Origin: Fragilaria crotonensis
Lineage: Eukaryota > Bacillariophyta > Fragilariophyceae > Fragilariales > Fragilariaceae
Direction of reading: 5' to 3'
Assembly (NCBI GenBank): GCA_022925895.1
Contig: JAKSYS010000371.1
Location: 1 to 60,073, forward strand
DNA length: 60,073 nt
Under the pieces are notes generated by a model that did not search any database, was not told the origin of the DNA, and worked only from the letters and a program-made list of their open reading frames with translations. Position numbers and translations under genes: made by a program. The stretch's first letter is position 1. The number at the start of each line of letters is the position of its first letter. Below are positions 11,585-23,594 of the stretch, in pieces.

Positions 11585-14039
11585 CTACGTAGGCGTTGAG
11601 TCGTCTTGGTCGGCATCCCCATCTTCGCTCGTCGACAAAACAGCGCCTTCTTCCTTTGGAAGGTTTGCATCATCACTTCCTTCATCCGAAAAATCCAAAC
11701 GTCGACCCTGCAGCGTCGTCCCTTCATCATCCGTCTCAAACTTGGAAATACTTACAACCTTGAGGTCTTCAAACTGATCCTCCGCGATTTGCAGAAATTC
11801 ATGCGTACTCATGGAAAATATGTTCGCGTCTTGAGACGGACGTTTTAACTTACTTCCGCTCGGTGGGCTTGAGGGTATGTCGGTCTTAGAGTTGTCGCGT
11901 AGAGAAGGAGATTGACTCAGAAAGGAGCGCCACCGAGGAACATGTGCTCCGCCCTTCTTTTCCTCGTCACATTTCTTCTCTTCCATCGACGTAGTGGGAG
12001 AATCTGGATGCACGAGAGATGATGGTTTCTTCGTTGGAGTATTAAAAACGGGGCTCGCTGATAAGTCTTGCGGCGGATCATTCGAAGTCAGTGTTAGTAG
12101 ACTGCCTTGAAATTGATGTTGCTTTGTTGGCGTACCGGCGATCTTTTCGTCGGGCGGTGACATTGCACAAGCTTTCCCGGCAGACGCATGTCCAGATCGC
12201 TTCGGTGTCGCTTCAATGTCGTCCGTCTCCACAACTGCATTGGAAGCGTCAAAAGCACGGGGTGCTTTTTGTTTGTGTAGACGATCCAAGTGATGCCGAT
12301 GGAATATAGTGCGACACCTCATCGTCATCGTCGTCATCCAATCCAACAGGCAGTGTTTGTCGATAGAGTGATCCATTGTCGGATAGCACGGATATCTGAC
12401 TCGTGGCGGAACCCCTTCGCTTTGATGGTCCATAATCTTCCCTCATCGTGACTTGAGTTGGGAAAGCCCCAAACGCCGACACCTGACCATGATCTGATTT
12501 AACGGATGTTTTGCTTGCATTTGAACCCCTCCTTACTGCCGGACCGTAATCTGATGTGAAGGATGCGTTACTCGCAAACGATCCGCGTCTCTCTCTTGGG
12601 CCATAGTCGCTGACCAACTCTTCACTACCGGTAGTTGCCGGTTCACTAGCGGCTGTGGCACTCGAATTCTGCTTCTTTCGGGCATTCATTTCCCTCAATA
12701 GTTGTTCCAATTTCTCAATTCGTTTCTTTGTGCTGGCCGTGTGTTTCTTCGCAGCATAGTACTTGCGTTGCGAGTCCATCGACGCCTCTGACAACAAGGA
12801 CAACTGGCTCTGTTGCGAGAACTGACTGGTAAGACTTTGTTCATCATCCTCGAGATCCGAAAAGTCGGCATTCCTGTCTGCAAGGTCAAAATCAAAAAAC
12901 CACGAACTTGTCTCCTTTAAATCAAACGAGTCGGTTCGATGCAATCGCGTCGCCCCTCCTCCACTTTGTTGCGAATGGACCGACACGGTTTCCTGGATCT
13001 CTTCAAAGTCCTTCATCAATTTTCGATACGATTGAACATCTATAAATCGATCTTCCAACTTTTGCAATCGTTTGGATTGTTTGTTGGACTTTTCCTGCAA
13101 TTGCACTTGTATTTGCAACTTGTTAAATTCCGCCAATGTTTGTCGATCGACGGCCCCCGGCGGTTCCGGAGGTGGATTCACGACCGAACTGTGCGCGGGT
13201 GGAGAAATGTGTGGATGATGCCTCACAATCGACGTCGGACGGGCCACACGTCGCTGATGACGGGCCTTGACTGCCGACATGGGACGAGAAGGCGATGGAG
13301 AACGATGATTGCGACGCTTTTTCTTGATGCTGTTGCTGTTGTTGCTGGTATCAAGAGGTCGACGAGAGGTCAGAATAGGACCAGGTTCCATTTCCCATGC
13401 GGAAATGGCATTGGGATCTAGGGATCCTTCGACAATTCGTTGATAGGAATCTTCTTCGTCGGAAGGTGCATCTGGGTCCACTTCTTCGGGTATCATGATA
13501 CGATCGAGTCCATCGAGGAGAAATGACGGCGATGACATTTGGTATGGTGAATTGTCATGAGATTGATAGTCACTAGCAGCAGTACCCATCGAGAGTGGAC
13601 TGACAACGGAATTTCGAATTGATGACAAGGGAGTAATCATAGAACTCAGTGGTGAGACTTGTAGAGTACTTGCACCCTTGGGAGTTTCCGGTGGCGGCGA
13701 GATGCACATGGTTGAAGCTGGTGTTGCGGGATGAGTTCGTTCCGATATTGTCGGTGATTGTGGTACAAGTGTTACGCCTGGGCTATCGCCTGTTCCAACA
13801 TCGACATGGCTGTACGTGCCGCTGAGGAGAAGTTTCAATTTGTTGGGGACACGACCGCGCTGGTGAGGCAGAGATGCCTCAGATGCTTTACTGGTACTGT
13901 TCGACTTCACTGGAGACTGATTGTTCGCCCGGGACAGCGATTGTGCTTCTGAAAGTGATATCCCCTTTTCTTTTCCGAAGAGCGCGACGTTGATCCCCAC
14001 TAGAGGATCAATGACGTGTACACTTAGACACTGGCCCAT
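11585..14039 (-). CDS. Ser-rich, probably N-myristoylated protein of unknown function
   Basis: The first ATG of the frame is at 14075, but the second, at 14039, gives MGQCLSVHVID. Gly2, Cys4 and Ser6 fit an N-myristoylation plus palmitoylation signal, so I chose 14039. The protein is low-complexity and Ser/Pro/Thr-rich, with a Gln/Leu-rich predicted coiled coil (about 13040-13140). It also has at least three copies of a [E/S]DYGPxxRRGSxAS-type motif (about 12400-12610), which look like basophilic kinase sites. The first frame stops at 12249 and the second, coding-like to 11585, is shifted by one base. Removing one G of a GG pair (+ strand 12286-12287) joins them smoothly, so I treat this as one gene of about 815 residues; an intron is the alternative. 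No family was recognised. The stop is 89 bp from that of the remodeller (convergent). Confidence 0.65.
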
Positions 14040-14075
14040 TATTATTAACTCTTCAGAAAGAGGTGCGCTTTGCAC

Positions 14076-15764
14076 CTTTCTGCTTTCAGGGGGCTGAGTG
14101 CTGAATGTTCAATGCTCAGTGCTTGGAGTCACCAGGGAAGAGAGTACAAGGCGTAAACCTTCCAAACTCACAATTCTTGCTGATGCGGTGATCAGTGCCA
14201 GAACAGTCTTGAGATTTTCAAATCACTCTCCGTGTTTTTTGGTAACTGGACAATCATTTAAGGGTAGAACTTGTACCATGTATCACGTTGTTCCAAGTAC
14301 AGTCCCGCGAAGGCATTTATGTTTTCGTTGGAGGAATGTTCTCTGGGCGCCAAAGTACAAGTACTGGTTGTGTTCGTCTGATAGTATACACTTGTTTTTT
14401 TGTTGAGATCGTGTAGACATCAACTACTGCCATAGTATGGAGATTGGCGTATGGCTAACGTGTTCTGTTGACCGGAGCACCTCTCTCCGATTTTAAATCG
14501 GGACGTATGCCAAAACTCGATTCACAGACCTGCATACTTGTAGATTCAATTTGCGACTCACATGCATTGATGGACGTCACAGTTTTGGGAAGAAAATCCA
14601 AGCCTGGATGGCGTCGAGAGTCCCGTTAAACCCGAAGCGATCATTCTAAGGGGAATCTGTATGAATATTTGCAAAGATCTATACAGAGTACATATGACGT
14701 ACCGTCTAGAATTGACAAGTAGTAGTGCTACTGTACCTGCTACCCACCTACTACCGTAGATTCAGCATACATACTCCACGAGTTCTGAGGTATCAGGTAT
14801 GTACAACGTTCAGGTACTGCACTACTACGTGGTACTTCATTTTACTACAAGAATAAGCAGGGATTGGAAGTAAATAACCACCGGTACCGGTAACCAAATA
14901 CCGATGGTATTATACTGTACCACTACTGTGATTTTTAAAATGCCCAATAACTGGTTACCTGCGAGTTGCAATATACCAACCAGTAACCAAGACCCTTGGT
15001 TATTTTCTACTGAGTTTAGTCGGTAGTATTTTGAATTCCGGTGTTCGGGAATACCAGTCGGAATTTCCATAAATGTTCTGTCCTGCATCAGTGTGTTTAC
15101 GGTTCATTTCTGTACTGTAGTACTGAAGTTTACTGTTACTGTAGTGTTTTTACTACCATTATACCTACCGGACGAAACCAATGGAACCGAGTAAGTACTG
15201 CGATTCGAAAAATGAAGAGAAGTTATATTCATACCGGACTGAAGGATTTTTCAATACCAAAATACCTCCCACTGCAACAGCACAATACCATTCTACCTAC
15301 TGGAGGACTGTAATACCAGATTCAACGTGGGACAGTATTATTTTTCCAATCCCTGAGAATAAGAATAGACCAAGAACCTATTGGTCTGCTACTGGCATGA
15401 AGACTTCGTACTCGTAGCAGTACCGTAATCCAAGTACCGTTGATGGTAAATCTTTGCAATGCATGGGTACAAGGTACAAGTAGCGAGTACTCTAGTACCA
15501 GGTACTGTACTTGTACCGTACTTGTACAAGAAACGTACGATGTGTTGAAGGCGTTCGAACGATCTGCACGACTGGATCCTCATTTGTATCCTCAGGATTC
15601 CGCTACGATAGGACGATCGGGGCCACCATTCTGAACGCACCCTTAACCCTGGCTTCACCAAAAAACTGTGACCGACAACAATAGTCACCACCTAATTCGG
15701 AGGATGTGTACTGGAAATCCTGAAAAGTAGAGTCTCCGCTCGTTTGGACGGGGTAAAGCCCACT
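14076..15764. other. Intergenic spacer rich in GTAC palindromes
   Basis: No supported gene was found here. Two dense clusters of GTAC, GGTACC and TACCGGTA-type palindromes (about 14690-15175 and 15400-15540) interrupt otherwise unremarkable sequence. The few short open frames are composed of these repeats and have no protein-like character. Confidence 0.55.
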
Positions 15765-17444
15765 CTAGTACTGCAATCTCAGTCGTTTGCCACGTTCGTC
15801 TTGGGACTTGGTTTCGAGGACGGTGGCATCGCGTTTCAAGGTCGCCCCCGAGAGGGTGGCAAGTGATTGAATTGTCGGCGGGAGGATAACATTAATTTCC
15901 TGTCCAAGTTCAATGCGCTCGAGCAGGTCTTTTGCCTTGTCCAACAGGTACTGTCGCTCACCCTGGGTGCAGATATCATCCCAGAGAAGTACTTTTTTAA
16001 AGAAGATTTGGAGTGGGCGATCCATGGCGAAGCAGAACTTGGCACCGAATTCAGGCTCCGATTCGAATCGAGCAGTGAGCATATTGACAATGGAGGCCCA
16101 GCGGCGGGGCTCCAGGACGTAAGAAAGGCCTTTTGTGGCTATCGATCCGTTGCACGTCATCAGTTCAAGCATGTTCAAGGCAGTGTGCAGCTGAATTCGG
16201 AGATCATACGCCGTTTTGGGCGAAAAATAGCCATCCTTCAAGTTGCCGTCACCAAGCTCCACACCTTTTGGGTGAAACATAAAAATACTAAAGCCTCCCG
16301 GTTCCATCGGGTTGTTTTTCTGCGAGAGGAACCCGTCGGAGAAAAACTTGTGAAACCCATCAACCGAATAGGTCCCATCCCAGTCTCGGGTCTCCTCCCG
16401 TAGTAAGTTTGTGGCTTGCTGACGGGTCGTGCTCTTGGTAAGAGACCTCACGAATTCTGAGATCTCCGGCGGATCATCCATGTCCGCCGTAGAGAGGTCC
16501 GTGAATAGTGTATTCTGAATTGGTAACATTGTCTCGAGTTTGGACTCCTCCTCCTCCTCTGGGTCACTCCCCGCTGGACCTAGACTCCTCATGGCCAACA
16601 TTCCCATGATCGTAATGTGATCCTGGAGGATCTCGTCCAAGCGTCCGACGGCAGACTGAGCTGTCGTCGCTGCAGCGCGTGTCAACTTTTCTTTTACGTT
16701 TCGAATCATGGTGTTCATCACGAGAGTCTCAGCGACATCTTCGAGGAAGATTGGCTTCAGCAATGCATTCTCGGATGCCCAGAGCATGGCCAAGAGGCTT
16801 TCAAACCATTCTGCTTCCGATTCCTTAATTCCTCTGAGTCCTTTGCTGTCATTGTATGAGATTTTATGTTTCTTGATAAGAGTATATGCCAATTCCTTCG
16901 CTGAAATACTCTTTGCACCTTTAGCAATGAGGAAGATTTCAGCGCTAATCAGGTGGTGATTAGGATAATTGTCTAGAACATGGTTGCCTTCTGACTGAAG
17001 TTCCCTGAACTCTTCAGCGGACTGAACTGCGAACATGCTTCTGAGGCTTGGACAGGCCGAGGAGTTTCCTGACTTGCGTCTTCCGAAGGCACCCGTGATT
17101 GGCTCCACAGCCTGGATGCGCGAAAAGGTCTTGAAAGTTGCTGTCTCGATATTCCCATTGACAAAAGCAAGAGCCAATCCCTCTCCACTACCACAGGCAA
17201 ATCCATGGTGCAGCAATTGCATATCTCCAACTTCTCCGGGGACAATGAGCATATTGAAGTTCGCACTTTCGACGATTGTCTGGGTAAGCTTGTCCACATC
17301 ATTGAGGTGACTGGCGGATTTGAGCGAGAGTGTCCTCATGTTGGCGTCGAACATAGCTTCAATGCTCCCACCATCTCGTCTGTTGCGACTATAGTAATCC
17401 GTCCAGGTGCCCCAGCAGTCGGTAGCCTTGATCGAGGCAGCCAT
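15765..17444 (-). CDS. Hypothetical protein, 559 aa
   Basis: This is one clean frame from an ATG at 17444 to a stop at 15765-15767, with no intron. The upstream in-frame GTG was not used as a start. The protein is soluble-looking, without signal peptide or membrane segment. A Glu cluster lies near the middle (about 16545) and a conserved-looking stretch PSLRSMFAVQSAEEF lies near 17035. The C-terminus is basic (KRLRLQY). I recognise no domain. The overall pattern (PSLRS, then EEF, helical, no known catalytic motif) resembles lineage-restricted proteins of diatom genomes, some linked to mobile elements, but that is only an impression. Codon use looks like that of neighbouring host genes. Confidence 0.75.
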   Translation of the reverse strand: MAASIKATDCWGTWTDYYSRNRRDGGSIEAMFDANMRTLSLKSASHLNDVDKLTQTIVESANFNMLIVPGEVGDMQLLHHGFACGSGEGLALAFVNGNIETATFKTFSRIQAVEPITGAFGRRKSGNSSACPSLRSMFAVQSAEEFRELQSEGNHVLDNYPNHHLISAEIFLIAKGAKSISAKELAYTLIKKHKISYNDSKGLRGIKESEAEWFESLLAMLWASENALLKPIFLEDVAETLVMNTMIRNVKEKLTRAAATTAQSAVGRLDEILQDHITIMGMLAMRSLGPAGSDPEEEEESKLETMLPIQNTLFTDLSTADMDDPPEISEFVRSLTKSTTRQQATNLLREETRDWDGTYSVDGFHKFFSDGFLSQKNNPMEPGGFSIFMFHPKGVELGDGNLKDGYFSPKTAYDLRIQLHTALNMLELMTCNGSIATKGLSYVLEPRRWASIVNMLTARFESEPEFGAKFCFAMDRPLQIFFKKVLLWDDICTQGERQYLLDKAKDLLERIELGQEINVILPPTIQSLATLSGATLKRDATVLETKSQDERGKRLRLQY

Positions 17445-17939
17445 CACAATTCTTAAGGGATTTGAGCTAGCGGTAACGTTCTTAGCAATGATGCGATTGG
17501 TAGAAGTGTAAGATCGAACCTAATTGGTTCAACGTGGGAAGCTGGTGGGCTTCTCCTTCGTCATTCGCATATGATTGGATGAACAACTTGTTCCTGTTCC
17601 GAAGGTTACATCCCGGTCGGGTCATATGTGCATAATGAGATGAGAGCTCCAATTGCAGGTAATAATTGCAGTTTTCCGTTAACTTCAATCCTTGTTGCGT
17701 TTGGTGGGACTGAAGTAACAAGCACGCCGTGTCATTCGATGCAGAGTTTACAGTGCAGCATCGAAGAATCCACGTCCTGTTGTGGCTAGACGACTGGAAC
17801 ATCTCACGTTTTGCGGTCAGATCTATGTTCAAGAGGTTTCCATTGTCGTTCTTGAGGCAAGATGCCACCGACCTGGTTAAAACTAAACTGACTTGCAAGG
17901 ACAACGTGGTTATAAGATCTTCTGAGGCGCGTAGCAGAA
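17445..17939. other. Gap between two minus-strand genes
   Basis: This is the 3' flank of RNase Z and the 5' flank of the 559-aa orphan. An open frame at 17482-17904 (-) has composition unlike the neighbouring genes and no recognisable motif, so I did not call it a gene. Nothing else was seen. Confidence 0.5.
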
Positions 17940-20333
17940 CTACAGAAGTTCACTCCTTGCAAACAGTCCTGGGATGGACATGATCGTCTTGGCGTCGACC
18001 TCCTGGTCGTCGTCATTACACTTTTTGTCGACTTCTTCGGGATACAGCAACCGCATGGCATCCGTAAGCTTGGCGGCCTGCGGAATGGAGACTGGGGTTA
18101 GTTTCATAAAATCGAAACAAAACACCACTGGTGTTACTAACTGGCTTTCCTCGTTGGCAGCATCCGATTTAATCAAGAGCGGCATTTTGGGGTAGCGCTG
18201 TGAAAGTGCGTCAAGAGCACGGCCTTTGCGTTCATCCTCGTGGCGACCGAAAGGGCTTCCCCTACCGTGCAGTGCTTTTTCAGTAGGGCTTCTTCTTCCA
18301 TGCCATCTTCAAAGGTTGCTTCGTGAATCAAAATGTCCGCGTGCTGGCCAAGATCCGCAAACTTGGTCGAGGGTCGACAATCCCCACTGTACGCGATGCG
18401 GCCCAGTAATTCCTTCGGAGAATCCAGCACTAGAGCAAAAGCATGACGACAATGAGAGACTGGGACTGCGAGGAGCGACGTTATGCCCAGTCGTAATTCC
18501 AGCTGTTGGCTCAATACTGGATCGGGTGTGGCTGGGGCTACCAAATCATAACAATTCAGCCAACGATACGAGCCACACACCGTCGGATCTATTGCTTCAT
18601 ACTCGACCAAGAAGTCGAACAAATTGGGCGGTGCGATCAATATCAGCGGTTCGCCCGTCTTTCGCTCTGAGAGGAGGCGAAGGATTCCCAAATGATGATC
18701 AGCGTGGGGATGGGAAATCCAGACTGCTTGAATGCTTTCGAGTAACGAATCACGGAATGCTTTTTGGTTGTCGGAGCGCAACAGTTGTCCAACTGTACCT
18801 TCACCACAATCCAAGAGGATTCGTTGGTGTCGCTCCAAGGTCACGCAAATTCCCGTCACGTTGCGATGTTTACATGGCAACGCTGATCCCGTACCCGTAA
18901 AGAGAATCTCGCCACAGCCTGATTCGTTCCTCAAGGTAGGCAGTACCATCGATTTGTCCGCGACTTCTGATGCTCCGGATAACTTAACAAACAGTTTCGC
19001 AGCTTCTACCTTTTCTTTCCATAGCTCAGACACCGCGTCATCCTTGATACCAGCTTTGGAACGTGGAATGAGGATGTATTCCAAATGGCGCTTTCCACAG
19101 TCATTGTTCCCGGAACATCATGATGAGGAGTTTCTACGACGTCATGAAGTGGCGAGGGTAAATGTCAGCATGAATCAAAGATCTCATCATACCACCGAGA
19201 CTAGCGGCCACAAATGGAGTGCTTTCTGTGTTTTGGTTGCCGTTCAGTGTTTCGTTGGCGTCCATCCAAATGTGGGTTGTACACGTAGGAAACGATTGGA
19301 CCCATGATTGATATTCGATATCTATAGTCAGGTCACGAGGGGTCATGTGCACCATGAGATCCAACTGCGTCTCCATATTTTGAATGTTCTGAAAGGACTG
19401 GAGTCGCTTGTTTTCTTGCAATTGTCGCAAAACATGCTTCGTTGGGCAGTAAACGACCACAATGGCAAGCCCAGGATGGCCAGCTTCCAGTACTTGATGA
19501 GGCTGCACAGTGATCTCCTTCCCGTCCTTAGCAAATGTGACGCAATTCCCATTCTTAAGTTGTGAATAGAGCGGTCCTTTTGGGATTCCCAATTCAGCGG
19601 CCCGATCCGGTCGAAATCGTCCCACCAAGGGCGGTGTTTGAAAAATGAATGACTGAATGGGGACTGACACTTGGTCGTCGAGTGCGTGTTGGAAGGCCAA
19701 CGCTCGGATAGTATAGTCCACGAAAGCATCAGAGTCGGAATTGCTCTTTTTCATCTTTTTCCGTTTCGGTTCGTGTATTATTGCGTGGGGCTGGTCATGC
19801 TCGCCTTCTCGGACGACAAATTCAAACCGATCTCGCCTCATAAAGTGGCGCAAGGAGTGTACAAAGGCTTGCGTCCCAACGGGACCATGTAACTCTATTC
19901 CTCCTGTAACTTCTTCAGTTCGATGTTTCGATTCGTTTGAAGGCATCTGTTGTTGCTTCCTTCCATCCGTTCCTGAAGATACTTCATTCGAAGCATTCGT
20001 CGTCTTGTCAGTCGTTCCGTTGTTCTGAGGTTGTTTGTTATTGCTCCTGTTTGCTTTTTCTTGTTGCATAGCTGCCACTGCCAACGTGGCATTCTCAGAG
20101 GCATCTGCCAGCGTCAATAATAGTCCAGGAAGCCCTCCGAGAACTGTTGGATGCAGACGAGTCAGACAGATACGTTTCACGGTCTTGAGTTTCAAGCCGG
20201 ACGCTTCGAGAAAGGCTCGTTGACAGCCTTCGCCACAATTAACAAGGATTTTGTCGCCATTTGGGGCTACTAGAAGGAGAGATGGAGTTGAATCAACACT
20301 AGCAGTTGTCAGGATACGAACGGCACTAGTCAT
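17940..20333 (-). CDS. ELAC2: Long-form RNase Z (tRNA 3'-processing endonuclease)
   Basis: RNase Z removes the 3' trailer of precursor tRNAs. The ATG at 20333 starts an N-terminal half with a degenerate metallo-beta-lactamase fold (RLHPTVLGGLPG, lacking the metal histidines). The catalytic C-terminal half (18173-19084 and on) carries the signature SHPHADHHLG, then SGDCRPS, and LLTHF followed by QRYPKMP. This two-half layout is the long, eukaryotic form. The frame breaks twice: around 19085-19145, between the halves, and at about 18201-18206, where one extra T makes LLTHF run into SQRYPKMP. Both lie in short homopolymers and look like consensus errors. The C-terminus ends at 17940. No clear presequence is seen, so nuclear or cytosolic location is likely, but organellar targeting is not excluded. 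Confidence 0.88.
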
Positions 20334-21057
20334 TGGAGGAATTGAAAGAACGACTATTACGTCGCTGGTATGTTGATTTATGTGGCATCAAGTATCATTC
20401 ATCAAATTGACAATCTGCAAAGAATGCTTCGTCCGAGTCGGTGGTTGATTGTTGCTGTTTGAGTCCTCCGAGCCCAATGGACTACTGACTACTGTACTAC
20501 TCCTTACTACCGTAGATAGCAAGTGAAATACTACGTACTACCGCAGGTAATGCAACCAGGAACCAGGTACCAAGAACCCGACAACAATGCTGTACAGTAG
20601 ACGTAGAAGACTATACTCTACTACCGGTACCTTGATGTCCCTCCATATACAGTAGTAATTTTTCGCCAACTCACGCAAATAAATGATGATGCTACCATTA
20701 CCTTTGTGCTCGGAGTACTGCACTACTTGTACTGCATCGATCCCGTGTTGCACGAAAGCACGACGCCCGACGCATCGAATGGGTTGATCGTTATATTTGA
20801 TACTGTACCTGGTACTGTACCTGGTAGCATGCTGTAAAGATACAGCATACTGTACTCGAGAGTACAGCGTACTATCATCTCATTATTCCTAAGGACAGGG
20901 ATAGATGATGTACTGGTCTATAGCTAGTACTGGTAGGCTCATCAGCCACCCAAGAAACAACCTTCACTCGCTGCGCCACATTTCGCAAAACTTATATTTC
21001 GTGGTCCTATCGAACGACCTTCAACTATCAAGAAAAACATGCTGTTGACGAAGGGGC
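20334..21057. other. Divergent intergenic spacer, palindrome-rich
   Basis: This spacer separates RNase Z (-) from the RluA gene (+). It holds two GTAC/GGTACC palindrome clusters (20490-20600 and 20800-20960), including a tandem TACTGTACCTGG motif (20802-20825). No gene is supported. Confidence 0.55.
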
Positions 21058-22429
21058 ATGATTGAACGACTTGCACGCCTTTCTCCTTCCCTTTCGCCTC
21101 GTCAAACAATGGTGTTGAGCATGGAAAGGTCGTTATCGTTCACGACAACATGCGGGCTGTTGTTAACGACGCAACCAGCGCTAGCATTCATCCCACAACA
21201 TTCGAGACGCTGCCCACTGTCAACAAAGTCAACAGCAACGTCGATGCAGTCCATTTTGCAGCCAGAAGCACTGAAACATGAAATTCACGAAGCATGGAAA
21301 GCAGGTGAGACGGATGGTGTTCTCAAACTGGCAGCTGGTCTTGAAATCGAACGATACGACGTTCACGACTTGGTTTTATCCACACTCGATGCTGTCCCTG
21401 TCAGGGGCAAACAGCGGAGTGCTCAACGCCTGGATTGGGTCATGCTCTCAATTGCAAGATATTGAACTCGGCGCCGAACGCGCGTGGCAGCTGCTCGATA
21501 TCTACGATTCATTGGAGGATCTGGGCCTGACATTGTGGCACTGTCACTAGTGTACAATGCCATGACACGACCAGATTTGTCACAAAGTATCACATCTTGG
21601 GCAACATGGCGCTCGACCGAGCCCAGCGTCTCGCCAAGAAACAGGGTGGGTCAAAGACGCAAATCATTGGTAGCATCTGCGCGTAAACAAGGTGGCAATC
21701 GAGCCGACGAACTGTTCGAGTTACATGGTGTTGAGCGATTGCACGAGTCTGATCATGACCTTATTGTCAGCAAACCCAGCGGTATGGTATGCGTGCACAA
21801 GCATACGACAGGATCTGGAAAATTGACCGCTTCAAGGCGAAAGCATCAACGAGAAGGCAGCGACTCTGAGGATTTGGACATTTCCCTTGAAGCAGCGTTG
21901 CTGGATGTAGGGATTCTCCTGTCTACTATCAACGTCGATGGTCGTGGCTTAGTGCATCGGATTGATCGAGGCACGTCCGGCTGCATGATTTTGGCCAAAA
22001 CGGACGAGCGTCACGCACAGCTAGTAGCTGAATTTTTTCCTGCGCAACATCAAGAAGGAATACAGTGCACTTGTCACCCTGCCAGAGTCTGATATTCCTG
22101 ACTCGGGTTCAATAGACCTTCCGGTCCAGGGCCGACCGGCTCTTTCACATTACTCGGTTGACGAACGCGTGACATCTAACAAAGCACTTTTGCGGATTCA
22201 AACCATGACAGGTCGCAAACATCAAGTTCGTGTGCATTGCGCGGAAGGATTGCAGGCACCTATTGTTGGCGACACGAAATATGCCAATAGAACATCTGAC
22301 CCGAACGTTAGCAGCGGTGTCAAGCTGAAGGAACGGTTTTGTTTGCACGCGTCTTCTCTTCATGTTCCTGGTATACCAAAAATTGAGGCACCAGTCCCAA
22401 CCTGGTGGGAGGACAGTACTCTGAGATAG
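21058..22429 (+). CDS. Plastid-type RluA-family pseudouridine synthase with helical-repeat N-terminus (frame broken)
   Basis: ATGs at 21058, 21109 and 21121 are possible starts; the later ones give a signal-peptide-like segment ending QPALA/FIPQHSRR. This is the Phe+1 motif of diatom plastid presequences. A helical region follows that reads like one or two PPR-type repeats (AERAWQLLDIYDSLEDLG, then PDIVALSLVYNAM). The catalytic part has DLIVSKPSGMVCVHKH and HRIDRGTSGCMILAKT, with the RluA-family catalytic Asp in HRIDRGTSG. The C-terminus is QTMTGRKHQVRVHCA and the stop is at 22427-22429. Five one-base shifts at homopolymers (about 21404, 21526, 21584, 21653 and 22033) break it, with no nonsense codon in the continuing frame. 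It is either consensus error or an early pseudogene. Predicted role: uridine isomerisation in plastid rRNA or tRNA. Confidence 0.8.
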
Positions 22430-23085
22430 CGTAGTGTGAGGAAACCTTGTTTCAGTGAGCTAGTTCCGTTGCACCTGTTCTGACAAATAATGCATAGGGT
22501 GAATCTAGAATTATTCTCCTCGATTATGACTCAATGACTCCTCGCAGCTTGTCATCCCTTGTCCCCTCTGGGGCAGCAATTTGACGGAGTTGAGATGAAG
22601 CGAGACCTAGATAGTGTCTGCACAATCGTCCGATCTATCGGAGCCTTTCCATGTGATTATAGAACTGGGATGAGAAGGGAACTCCAATGCAGTACTTCGA
22701 TTACCCGCTATTACGTGGCGTCACTGGGTCCAGCATTTTGGCGCTTGTTCCTCTACCCTTCGTTTACAGGCAGACAATTGCTGACAACAGCGTTTCAATT
22801 GTTGAGAAACTGGCGACTCTGCTCTCTCGCGATAAACGATACACGACTCAAATGTGGCACGGACGGAGTTCGCGTTCCTGTTTGATCGCCGTTGATCGTA
22901 CACGTACTACCTGGTACAATACTCGGTGTATATATGTACTGTACATCTGCTATCAGCAACAACAACAAGAACACCCGCACAAAGCTCCTTCCTTCACGTA
23001 CTCCGAGCACACTTTGGTCGTGGCACCCCTCGACCACAATCCCACAACGAGGGAGAAACAGACCGCGTGAAAAATCGTGCAAGCC
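22430..23085. other. Intergenic spacer
   Basis: No gene is supported. There is a small GTAC patch at 22897-22945 and a polyCAA stretch at 22956-22975. A purine-rich leader precedes the ATG at 23086. Confidence 0.5.
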
Positions 23086-23497
23086 ATGGAGGAATCCACC
23101 GAGTCGAACGCAGCCTCGCTCTATCACGAGGAGTTCCAGCCTCCTTTTCTACCCCTTTTGGTTCTTGTCCCATTTCTGCTCCCTGCCTTTTGGACATACA
23201 GTGTCGACGTTACGGAAGAACTTCTCCTTTGGATACAGCTGGAACATGGCCCGGAAATCCGCCGCCAGGTCTCAGATTGTATCTGCCACTCAAGTTCCGG
23301 AAATCCGTGGACTGACCCAATGGGGAGGCTGGGGTATTCGTTACAACCTCAAAGGGGATACCGGATACATCGTGAAGGATGGGCCTGGTGTTCGCATTAC
23401 CGTTCTCAACCAAAACCAGAAGGAGCAAGTTTATTTCTTCAATTGCAGCGATCCAGAAAAGGTTTGCAAATTGTTGAACTTGCCACCGAAGGAGTAG
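23086..23497 (+). CDS. Small membrane protein with PH-like C-terminus (DUF3093-like, tentative)
   Basis: The ATG at 23086 begins MEESTESNAASLYHEEFQPP, followed by one hydrophobic segment (PLLVLVPFLLPAFW). After a one-base shift at about 23214 (GG pair) the frame continues as NFSFGYSWNMARKSAARSQ. It ends with GLTQWGGWGIRYNLKGDTGY, GPGVRITVLN and FFNCSDPEKVCKLLN. The GGWGIRY...GYIVKDGPGVRI...DPEKVCKLLN pattern recalls bacterial PH-like membrane proteins (DUF3093 type), where a G-W-G-x-R-Y strand and a DPE...L helix close the fold. That assignment is from memory of the family pattern. If only the second frame is real, the product would start at the internal Met (MARKSAARSQ, about 23246). Length about 137 aa. 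Confidence 0.6.
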
Positions 23498-23594
23498 TGT
23501 GGATTGGAAATGTTGTACTACTGACGTTATCACTTATCAAATTGGCTTAACTCAAAATGTCATGGTGATTACTACTGTATCCTTAGCCACAAAG

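Noticed and set aside
14098-14406. 102-codon plus-strand frame
   Set aside because: No recognisable motif; it lies in the divergent spacer next to the Ser-rich gene start.
17482-17904. 140-codon minus-strand frame
   Set aside because: No motif and atypical composition. It lies in the 3' flank of RNase Z.
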